NCBI GenBank assembly: GCA_016721435.1 | Contig: JADKIC010000010.1 | Coordinates: 1-64,000 of the forward strand | DNA: 64,000 nt | Direction: 5' to 3' | Origin: Bacteroidota bacterium | GTDB lineage: Bacteria; Bacteroidota; Bacteroidia; AKYH767-A; OLB10 | Shown: piece by piece, positions 47,991 through 58,600 of the stretch | Layout: every line of letters begins with the position of its first letter | How positions within the stretch are numbered: position 1 is the first letter of the stretch | Notes under the pieces: model-generated | Database searches by the model: none | Told to the model about the DNA's origin: nothing | Seen by the model: only the letters and a program-made list of their open reading frames with translations | Made by a program: the position numbers and the translations under genes

Positions 47991-49755
47991 ATGCATCAGT
48001 TTGCCTGGCTCATTCCTGCTCTCCCGCTATTAGGATTTATCCTGATCGGGATTTTGAATAAGCGTCTGCCTGTGCTGATTAGTGGTGGTATTGCCAGTGC
48101 AATGGTGTTTCTATCCTTTGTAGTCTCTGTCGCTTTCTTTTTTGAAGTAAAGGATCCTTCATTTGTTCCTGAGAGAATAGTGCTGTTTGACTGGATAACT
48201 GTGGGTGATCTGAAGATTGATTTTTCTTTTCTGATTGATCGGCTCTCGGTGATTATGCTATTGGTGATTACCGGTGTTGGGACGCTCATTCATATCTATT
48301 CAATCGGATACATGCATCATGAACCGGATCATTCCCGTTTCTTTTCCTATTTGAATTTGTTTGTGTTTTTTATGTTGCTGCTGGTACTGGGATCTAATTA
48401 TATTGTGATGTTCGCAGGATGGGAAGGTGTCGGTTTATGCTCGTATCTGCTCATAGGCTTTTGGTTTAAGAATATCGATTATAGTAATGCTGCCAAAAAG
48501 GCTTTTATAATGAACCGTATTGGTGATCTCGGATTTTTACTGGGCGTCTTTTAATATTTACAACATTTGGATCAGTGAGTTTTAAAGAAGTGTTTGAAGG
48601 TGCAAAGGGTTTGGAATGAATAACCCCTCCATCACAGCCATTTGTCTGCTTCTGTTTGTGGGTGCTATTGGTAAGAGTGCCCAGATCCCCTTGTTTACCT
48701 GGTTGCCGGATGCGATGGCCGGACCAACTCCTGTTTCAGCATTGATCCACGCGGCAACGATGGTTACTGCCGGTATCTATATGGTGGTGCGCTCAAATGT
48801 ATTATTCGCACTGTCGCCATATGCTTCTCAAATTGTTGCAATCATTGGACTGGCCACTGCATTCTTTGCTGCTACCATCGGCTTAAAACAAAATGATATT
48901 AAAAAGGTGCTGGCTTATTCTACAGTGAGTCAGCTGGGATATATGTTTGTTGCCCTGGGCATTGGGGCATATGATACCGCTTTGTTCCATGTGGTCACAC
49001 ATGCCTTCTTTAAAGCCTTGTTGTTCCTCGGTGCAGGTTCTGTAATTCACGCGATGAGTGGTGAACAGGATATTCGCCGGATGGGGGGATTGAAAGGAAA
49101 GTTACCTGTTACGCATATGACTTTCCTTATTGGCACACTCGCTATTGCCGGGATACCTCAGGTTTTCTATGGCGATTTCCGGGGAACAACACACCAAAAG
49201 ACGCACCTCCATGAATCTCCGGTTAGCATGACATTTCCATTGATCGTGCTCGCGATATTGTCAGCAGTGGGTGGATTCATGGGTATGCCGGAAATTTTTC
49301 ATGCCCCTCATTTATTCAGTGAATTTCTAGCTCCTGTTATCTGGAGAGATGGAACGGAACATGCCTCACATCTTTTCGAATATATCCTTATCGGAGTTTC
49401 TGTCTTGCTATTGCTGGTCATCTTCATAGCAACACGTAAGGTGTACGTAGATAGAAAAATCTTGCCCGAAGAAGATAATGTATTACCCGCTGGTATACCC
49501 AAACTCCTGAGTAATAAATATTATATCGATGAAATATATTCGGCGATGATTACTAAACCACTCGATAGCATTTCCGCATTCTCGTATAAGTTTCTTGAGA
49601 TTGGAATAATTTCCGCAATCATAAACGGGATATCAAAGGCTCTTACCGGTTTTAGCAGTTTGTTACGATTCTCACAATCAGGTCAGATTGGTGGATATAT
49701 ATTAAGTATGGTGGTTGGAATAATTCTGTTAATTGTATTAACCCTTATCGTATAG
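47991..49755 (+). CDS. nuoL: NADH-quinone oxidoreductase subunit L (frameshift and internal deletion)
   Basis: The largest antiporter-like proton-pumping subunit. The N-terminal half is normal (GWEGVGLCSYLLIGFWFKN, AFIMNRIGDLGFLLGVF). A T-run of four at about 48549-48552 must be five to continue LIFTTFGSVSFKEVFEGAKG. The second half has AQIPLFTWLPDAMAGPTPVS, ALIHAATMVTAGIYM and KVLAYSTVSQLGYM. At about 49150 GTLAIAGIP joins directly to QVFYGDFRGTTHQK. Other NuoL proteins have about 55-60 more residues there, including the GFFSKD segment with the channel Lys. The join is in frame. The long amphipathic C-terminal part is present. nuoM follows after 8 bases. Confidence 0.93.
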
Positions 49756-49763
49756 TTGCCGGT

Positions 49764-51217
49764 ATGCTGATCCTACTCCTGATTTTACTTCCGCTTCTGG
49801 CTTCGATAGGAGCAATGGCATTTCGAAATGATGCAGTGAAAGTGTATGCACTTATTGTTTCTCTGGTGCAATTGGGAATTACCTGCTTTGCCTTTACACA
49901 GTTCTCCTCTGATATGGCTGATCAGTTTTTGATCCATTACGATTGGATCCCGGCCTTAGGTATTAATTTTAAGCTGGGCATGGACGGTATCAGTATTCTG
50001 CTGGTAGCCCTGACCAATGTGCTGACTCCACTTATTATTTTATCCTCTTATAGAAATAATCATGCGAAACCTGGTGCATTCTATGGATTGATTTTATTCA
50101 TGCAATTTGCATTGATTGGTGTGTTTACTGCTTTAGACGGATTTTTATTTTATGTGTTCTGGGAGTTAGCATTGATACCGATATGGTTGATTTGTCTGAT
50201 GTGGGGTGGTGCTGAAAAAGTTAAAATAACTCTCCGCTTTTTTATCTATACCCTCTTCGGTTCACTCCTGATGTTGATCGGATTGATCTATTTATATTTA
50301 AATACTCCGCACCACATTCATTTGATATTGCTGCCCTTTATAATGCATCAGTGGATGCTACTACTCAGGGATGGCTCTTTTGGTGTTTCTTTTTAGCATT
50401 TGCCATTAAAATTCCAATTTTCCCGCTGCACTCCTGGCAGCCGGATACCTATACGGATGCTCCGGCACAAGGATCAATGTTACTATCAGGTATCATGTTG
50501 AAAATGGGAGTTTATGGTATAATCCGTTGGATGCTTCCGGTCATTCCTGATGGTATTGCGCAATGGGGTGAAACCGCCCTGGTTCTTTGTACGATCAGTA
50601 TAGTATATGCCTCGGTGTTAGCATTAGTGCAAAAGGATTTCAAACGTCTGATAGCCTATTCTTCAATTGCGCACGTCGGATTGATTAGCGCGGGAGTGTT
50701 TTCTTTGAATATTCAAGGTTTGCAAGGCAGCATGGTTCAAATGCTTGCGCATGGTGTGAATGCAGTGGGCCTCTTCTTTATTGCAGATATAATTCAACGA
50801 AGACTCAAAACCAGGAATATGGATGAACTCGGTGGACTTGCAAATAATTCACCATTGTTTACCATTCTGTTTATGATCGTTATGCTGGGCTCAGTGGCAT
50901 TGCCCTTGACCAATGGATTTGTGGGGGAATTTCTGCTGTTGAGCGGGGTCTACCAATACAGTGCAACGATGGCCTTTGTATGCGGTTTGACAGTAATTTT
51001 TGGTGCAGTTTATATGTTAAGAGCTTATCAAAAAGTAATGCTCGGTGAACAACATGCCAGAAGTGTTGAATTTACCGGACTGGCCTCTAGTGAAAAAATT
51101 GTATTGATTTCAGTAGCAGCGTTGATCATAATTACCGGCATTTATCCGAAACCCATATTGACAATTGCTCAGCCTGCTCTGGAAGAAGTGCTGTTACAAA
51201 TTAATAATATCTATTAA
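49764..51217 (+). CDS. nuoM: NADH-quinone oxidoreductase subunit M (one frameshift)
   Basis: An antiporter-like proton-pumping subunit. Landmarks are FKLGMDGISILLVALTNVLT, LFYVFWELALIPIWLICLMW (with the channel Glu), IFPLHSWQPDTYTDAPAQGS, DFKRLIAYSSIAHVGLISAG, MLAHGVNAVGLFFIADI and LTNGFVGEFLLLSGVYQ. The frame breaks near 50305: after LYLNTPHH the correct continuation is SFDIAALYNASVDATTQGW. About 485 codons in total, normal length. It ends two bases before nuoN starts. Confidence 0.95.
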
Positions 51218-51218
51218 A

Positions 51219-52595
51219 ATGAAAGCCCTGATCATTATATCAATTCTTGGAGTTGTGGCTATGATGGCGGAGGTTTTTCGCTTTAAAAAATTATTGCTGC
51301 CTGTTGTCGTGATTGGATTGTCTGCAGCACTTACGACCTTGGTGATGGACTGGGGAACAGATATCAGGTATTTTAATGATATGGTTTATTTTGATAATTA
51401 TGCCATCGCTTTTTCCGGATTGATTATTCTGATCACATTGCTATGGCTGGTTATCGGCGGAGAGTATTTTACCGGCGAAAATAAATTCTCTGAAAACGCA
51501 GCGCTTATTTTATTTACACTTACAGGGGCTATTGCAATGATCAGTTTCTCCGACCTGACGATGTTTTTTATAGGTCTCGAGATATTGTCCATCAGCCTAT
51601 ATGTCCTCGCCTCTTCCGATAAACAAAACCTTCTATCCAATGAAGCCGGATTGAAGTATTTCCTGATGGGGGCCTTCGCAACAGGATTCCTTTTGTTTGG
51701 AATCGCGCTGATATATGGTGCTTGTGGTAGCTTTAATTTGCAGGTAATTGGTGAGACTTTGGCAAAAGGTTCAGTAAGTCCGTTGTTTATTCAAGTAGGT
51801 ATCTTGATGATCCTTATTGGTTTTCTTTTTAAGATTTCTGCAGTACCCTTTCATTTCTGGGCGCCCGATGTGTACGAAGGTGCGCCGACCTTAGTAACGA
51901 CATTTATGGCAACAGTGTTTAAAACCGCTGCCTTTGCCGCTTTTTACAGGCTTTTCAGTACTTGTTTCATGCCTTTCTTCGAAGTTTGGGGTCCTGCAGT
52001 AGCGGTTCTCTCCGCATTAACGATGCTGGTCGGGAATATTCTTGCCGTTTATCAAAAGAGCTTTAAGCGAATGCTTGCCTATTCTTCCATTGCTCATGCC
52101 GGCTACATGCTGATGGCTATTGCAACGATGAATGAAGTTTCTGCCGGTTCAATACTATTGTACACAGCTGCTTATAGTTTGGGTAGCTTGGGTGCTTTTT
52201 CCTGTTTGCATGCGATGGGGAAGAAGGATGGTGAGGAAGGAATTGATGCATTTAATGGGCTTGGGAAAAGGCAACCTTTGGTTGCTATCTTCTTGATAAT
52301 GACCATGTTTTCTTTGGCTGGAATACCTCCTGTAGCCGGTTTCTTTGCAAAGTATTACCTCTTTTATGGTGCGCTTTCAGGAGGATACACCTGGCTCGTT
52401 CTTGTTGCTATACTTTCTTCTCTTATCGGAGTTTTCTATTATTTCAGGGTGATTTATGCTGTTTTGAAAGACGATACTTTGGAGTCAGAAGGCTTTATAT
52501 TAGATGCAGGACATCAATTTTTATTGTTATTTGCCGCAGTGATGTCACTCTTGATCGGAATATTTCCATCATGGATTCAATCTCTCCTTCTTTAG
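51219..52595 (+). CDS. nuoN: NADH-quinone oxidoreductase subunit N
   Basis: The third antiporter-like subunit. The ATG at 51219 (MKALIIISILGVVAMMAEVF) is chosen because it follows the nuoM stop directly; an upstream in-frame Met lies inside nuoM. Landmarks are FFIGLEILSISLYVLASSDK, FKISAVPFHFWAPDVYEGAP, SFKRMLAYSSIAHAGYMLM and SLAGIPPVAGFFAKYYLFYG, the last showing the Lys segment that NuoL has lost here. 458 residues, intact, TAG stop. It is the end of the nuo operon; no terminator hairpin is obvious before the adhesin gene. Confidence 0.96.
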   Translation: MKALIIISILGVVAMMAEVFRFKKLLLPVVVIGLSAALTTLVMDWGTDIRYFNDMVYFDNYAIAFSGLIILITLLWLVIGGEYFTGENKFSENAALILFTLTGAIAMISFSDLTMFFIGLEILSISLYVLASSDKQNLLSNEAGLKYFLMGAFATGFLLFGIALIYGACGSFNLQVIGETLAKGSVSPLFIQVGILMILIGFLFKISAVPFHFWAPDVYEGAPTLVTTFMATVFKTAAFAAFYRLFSTCFMPFFEVWGPAVAVLSALTMLVGNILAVYQKSFKRMLAYSSIAHAGYMLMAIATMNEVSAGSILLYTAAYSLGSLGAFSCLHAMGKKDGEEGIDAFNGLGKRQPLVAIFLIMTMFSLAGIPPVAGFFAKYYLFYGALSGGYTWLVLVAILSSLIGVFYYFRVIYAVLKDDTLESEGFILDAGHQFLLLFAAVMSLLIGIFPSWIQSLLL

Positions 52596-52618
52596 AGTAT
52601 AATCCACTTAATTTTCTT

Positions 52619-52626
52619 AATTTTGA
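52619..52626 (+). promoter_or_regulatory. Putative -7 box upstream of adhesin 2
   Basis: TAATTTTG matches TAnnTTTG exactly, 46 bases before the ATG at 52672, and equals the octamer before nuoA. It suggests that the adhesin cassette has its own promoter just after nuoN. The -33 element is not clear. Confidence 0.45.
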
Positions 52627-52671
52627 AGGATTGTTTTCTCTCAACGAAATGAAGGAGGAATTATTTCAAAA

Positions 52672-55600
52672 ATGCATAAGAAATTGAATTTAGCTGTTTG
52701 GAGGAAATTTGTATTCTTCCTTTCACTCATTACCGCTGCGACCAGTTCGAATGCTTTTAGCATTTTATCAAACGGGAACGATGCCGGGAAAGTCAATAGT
52801 CCTTTTATCATTACACTTACTTTTACTTTGTCAGATTATAATGGGGTTAATGTTTCCTGCAATTCAAGTAGCGATGGCACGATTGATCTTACTCCTGCCG
52901 CTGGTACTGCTCCTTATACATTTTATGGTCTACGGGAGCTACAAGTGAAGACTTGAGTGGAATTCCCTCCGGTACCTATACTGTAACAGTTACTGATTTT
53001 TTGGGGACGTTCAAACCGGATCGGTCACTTTAATCGCGCCGTCTCCATTGTCAGTTGTTCAGGATAGTGTGAATACCGCTGGTTGTAATGGTGGTACAGA
53101 TGGAGCTGCTTATATTTCTGTAACCGGCGGAGTTTCCGGCTTTACCTATTTATGGTCTGATGCGAGTTCAAATGAAGATCTTACTAACGTTAGCGCCGGG
53201 GCATACAATGTCACCGTAACAGATGTTAATTCGTGCACCAGTCAGTTAAACGTTGATATTTTTGAAGATCCGTTCCTGACATTGCAGTTGATAGATACGG
53301 ATGTCTCTTGTAATGGTGCAGCTACAGGTGCTATTAATCTAACCGTAAATGGCGGTGTTCCCAATTTTACATATAATTGGAGCAATGGAAGTGCTAATGA
53401 AGATTTGTCCGGACTTCCTGCAGCCACCTATACAGTAACGGTTACTGATGCCAACGGATGCTCCGAGTCTTCTTTCATCGTGATTTCGCAACCTTCTGCA
53501 ATTAACCTCTCATCAATCGCTACAGATGTAGATTGTAATGGGGCTGCTACAGGTTCCATCGACCTAACCGTTTTTGGAGGTTTGCCCTTATATTCCTTTA
53601 TCTGGAGTAATGGTAGTATCAGTGAAGATCCCTCCGGACTTATTTCAGACACCTATACAGTTACTGTTACGGACGCCAATAGCTGTACAGCGACAACCAG
53701 TGTCCTGGTTTCTGAACCTTCTGTAATAAACCTCTCTTCGCTCGTCTCAGATGTTGCCTGTAATGGTGGAGCTACCGGTGCTGTTAACCTTACCGTTAGC
53801 GGGGGAACTCCCGGTTATACTTACAACTGGAGCAATGGCAGTAGCAACGAAGATATCACCGGACTCATCGCCGGAACGTATACTGTCACTGTTACGGATG
53901 CGAACAACTGTACGTCAACCACAAGTGCTACAGTTACTCAGACCACTTCTGTAAATCTTTCAACAGTAGTTACGAATGTTGCCTGTAATGGTGCTTCCAC
54001 CGGAGCGGTTAACCTTACCGTTAGCGGGGGAACTCCCGGTTATACTTACAACTGGAGCAATGGCAGTAGCAACGAAGATATCACCGGACTCATTGCGGGC
54101 ACATATACGGTAACTGTTACGGATGCGAACAATTGTACGGCAACCACCAGTGCCACAGTTACTCAGGCCACTGCTATTAATCTTTCAACAGTAGTTACTA
54201 ATGTTGGTTGTAATGGAGCTTCCACCGGAGCGGTGAACCTAACCGTTAGCGGAGGAGCTCCCGGTTATACTTACAACTGGAGCAATGGCAGCAGCAATGA
54301 AGATATCTCCGGACTCATTGCGGGAACGTATACTGTTACTGTTACAGATGTGAACAACTGTACGGCAACCACCAATGCTATAGTTACTCAGACTACTTCT
54401 ATAAATCTTTCAACAGTAGTTACAAATGTTGCTTGTAATGGGGCTTCCACCGGAGCGGTTAACCTTACCGTTAGTGGAGGAGCTCCCGGTTATACTTACA
54501 ACTGGAGCAACGGCAGCAGCAATGAAGATATCTCCGCACTCATTGCGGGCACATATACGGTAACTGTTACGGATGCGAACAATTGTACAGCAACTACAAG
54601 TGCTTCTGTTACTCAGACCAATGCTATTAATCTTTCAACAGTAGTTTCAAATGTTGCTTGCAATGGTGCTTCCACCGGAGCGGTTAACCTTACCGTTAGC
54701 GGAGGAACTCCGGGCTACACTTATAATTGGAGCAATGGCAGCAGCAATGAAGATATCTCCGCACTCATTGCGGGCACATATACGGTAACTGTTACGGATG
54801 CCAACAACTGTACAGCGACAACAAGTGCCCTCGTTTCTCAGGCATCTGCGATTAACCTTTCACCGGTGGTGACAAATATTGCTTGTAATGGTGGTGCTTC
54901 AGGTGCTATTAATCTTACCGTGAGTGGAGGAACACCCGGTTTTACTTATAACTGGAGCAATGGCAGTAGCACTGAAGATATTTCAGGACTAACTGCTGCA
55001 ACATATACCGTTACGGTCACGGATGCAAATAACTGTACTGCCTCTGATTGCAGGAGCATATACAGTCACAGTTACAGATGTGAATAGCTGTACTGGTTCT
55101 TCAAGTGTAGTTGTTTCTCAACCTGCCGCTCTTAATCTTTCTACAGTTGTATCTAACGTTGTTTGCAATGGTGGAACAACCGGCGCTATCAATCTTACCG
55201 TTAGCGGAGGAACTCCGGGTTATATTTACAGTTGGAGCAATGGCAGCAGCAATGAAGATATCTCCGGACTTATTGCCGGAACTTATACTGTAACCGTTAC
55301 GGATGCAAACACCTGTACCGGAACTACCAGTTCGTTGGTCACTCCGTCTACCGCGATAAACCTTTCTACATTTGTTACAAATGTGGCTTGCAATGGTGCG
55401 TCTACAGGTGCTGTTAATCTTACCGTTAGCGGAGGAACCCCCGGTTATACTTACAACTGGAGCAATGGCAGTAGCAATGAAGATCTTACCGCACTTCCTG
55501 GAGGTACGTATACAGTAACCGTTACAGATGTAAATAACTGTACAGCTATTACAAATGCAACTGTAACGCAAAGTGCTCCAATTCTTTTAAATTTCATTCC

Positions 55601-58600
55601 TGTAAATGGAACCTGCAACGCATCTAACGGGTCAATTACAGTTATTCCTTCCGGTGGAACCCCTAATTACACTTTTCAATGGAATACCGGACAAACATCA
55701 CAGGTAATTACAGGTCTTGCGGCTGGTACCTACACAGTAACTGTCACAGATGCCGCCGGGTGTACTGTTTCTTCCAATACCACGGTGGGTAATACAGGTA
55801 GTCCCCTGGCTACATTGATAAATACTATAAATGTTTCCTGTAATGGAGGTGCTAATGGAAGTTTGGATATTTCTGTAGCCGGTGGAACTCCTGCATACAA
55901 CTATCTCTGGAGCACAGGAGCTATTACTCAGGATGTTTCCGGTCTATCCGCTGCTACTTATACCGTAACAATAACTGATCAGAATTTCTGTGTGGGTATT
56001 TTTAGCTTTCGATTTCACAGCCACAAACAATAACAGCTTCCGCTAATCTTACTACTATTGCTTGTAATGGTGGAAGTACAGGTGCCATTGACGTCACTGT
56101 AAATGGAGGAACACCTTCCTATACTTTTCTTTGGAGCAACGGAGCACTTGTAGAAGATATTTCTGCTTTATCAGCCGGCACGTACACGGTTACAATTACA
56201 GATGCGAATGCCTGTACCCATGTACAGTCCTTCTCACTTACACAACCTTCCGCACTTAGTGTAGGTACTTCAGCAACTCAATCCGGCTGTGGTGTTGGAA
56301 CCGGCACTGCGACCGCGACTCCTGCCGGCGGTACACCTGGATATTCTTATCTCTGGAGTAACGGCGGTATAACTGCAACCATTTCAGCACTCGTCCCCGC
56401 TACGTATACAGTGACCGTTAGTGATGCTAATAATTGTACAGCTCTGTCAAGTGTTGTGGTCTCCGCGGCTAATGCACCGGTGATCAGCAATGCTTCTATT
56501 ACAGCTGTTACCTGCAATGGCGGCAATGATGGCGCAATAGATATTACAGTGAGTGGAGGAACTCCTACGTATACGTATTTATGGAGCAACGGCGCAGTAA
56601 CAGAAGATCTTTCCGGGCTTCTCGCCGGAACTTATACCGTCACTGTTCAGGATGTAAATAACTGTAGTACTTCTCAATCCTTTTTAGTTGGTCAACCTAA
56701 TGCGGTAACTTCAACCGGTGTGGTCACCAATGTGCTTTGTAATGGTGGTGCTACTGGAAGCATTAATATCACGCCTTCAGGTGGTAATGGTCTTTTTACT
56801 TATTTGTGGAGTACCGCTGCTACAACAGAGGATGTGAGCGGTTTAATTGCAGGATTATATACTGTAACTATTACAGATGGAAATGGATGTACCGGCATAT
56901 CACCATATACAGTTAGCCAAACCAATCTCATTACTTTCGGACCTGTTGTTACTAACATTTTATGTAACGGCGCCAGTACCGGAAGTATCAATTTGACTAT
57001 GGCTGGTGGTACCCCTCCTTTTACTTATCAATGGAGTAATGGATTTACCGGAGAAGATCCTGTCAATTTAGCAGCCGGAGCATATACGGTGACCGTTACT
57101 GATTTTAATTCTTGTACGCGATCCAGAGTTTTTAATTTATCCCAACCTTCGGCTATAAATGCTGTTGTAAATACTACTAATGCTTCCTGCGGGGTATCCA
57201 ATGGAACTGCCACGGTTATTGCAAGTGGAGGAACCGGTGTCCTGACCTATTTATGGAATACAGGTGCAACCGTTTCATCAATTAGTAGTCTTGCGGCGGG
57301 AACGTATACAGTAACAGTAACCGATGCTGCATTGTGTACTGCCACAGCAAGTGGACAGGTGGTGACAGCTTCCGGACCTGTAATAAGTTCTGTAGTTATA
57401 GATAGTGTTTCTTGTTATGGTGACAGTGACGGAGCAATAAATATTACAACTACAGGGGGTGCAATTCCTTTAACATTTATCTGGAGTAATGGGGCTTTCA
57501 CAGAAGACGTGTCAGGATTGATTGCAGGGGTTTATACTGTAACAGTTACAGATCAGAATAGTTGTACAACCACCGGAACGTATACTGTTGCTGAACCTGA
57601 TTCACTTCAGGCTACTTTCTCACCAACACCTGCAAGTTGCGGTTTAGCGAATGGCGCATTGTCAGTTGTGGTTACAGGTGGAATATCTCCTTACTTATAC
57701 CTTTGGTCGACAGGTGGCACAGGTACCGGTATTTCCGGTGTGATTGCCGGTACATATACGGTAACAGTTACAGATGCGAATAATTGCAGCTCACAATTTT
57801 CATCCAGTGTAAATGGAACAGGCGGACCGGTCATTGATAGTAGTACCGTTCAGAATTTATTTTGTAATAATGATACGAGTGGAGCAATCACTATTTATTT
57901 AAGCGGGGTGCGTCGCCGTTATCTATCCTCTGGTCGAATGGTGCAACTACTCAGAATATTTCTGATTTGACGGCAGGAAATTATACGGTAACGGTTACTG
58001 ATTTTGCAGGATGTACAGTTCGGCAGAATTTTTCTGTCACTCAGCCTACCGCATTGTTATCTCCCATGACCTCGCAACCTTCTTTCTGCGGGCAAGCGAC
58101 CGGACAAGCTCAGGCGAATCCAACCGGTGGAACTCCACCCTATACCTATCTCTGGAATAACGGACAAACCACCCAGAGTATTACAGCGCTCACTGCAGGA
58201 ACTTACAATGTAACGGTAACCGACGCGAACGGATGTACAAGACGTCGTAATGTTGCAGTTACGCTCTCAAACGGTCCGGTTATTTCGCTGGTTGCTCAAC
58301 AGGATGTCATTTGTCCCGGAGCGACAACAGGGAGTATTGACATCAATGTGATTGGAGGTATTACTCCTTACGTTTACTCATGGTCACAAGGTGGAACCCA
58401 ACAAGATGTTTCCGGTCTTGCCGCGGGTACTTATACAGTTATGGTGACAGATAGCGTTGCCTGCTCCGATTCTGCTGTTTTTGTTATCCTTGAGCCGGAT
58501 ACATTTAATGTAGTGCCGGTTATTCAAAACGCCTCTTGTGGATTTTCCAATGGTTCAATCAGCCTTACGGTAAATGGTGCAACGTCGCCCTATACTTTTT

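Noticed and set aside
53730..55560. Regular DNA repeats that could be mistaken for a CRISPR or satellite
   Set aside because: The 225-bp units are in frame and encode SprB-type protein repeats.
55101..55571. 156-codon minus-strand frame inside adhesin 2
   Set aside because: It is low-complexity antisense of the repeats; its apparent periodicity simply mirrors the coding strand.
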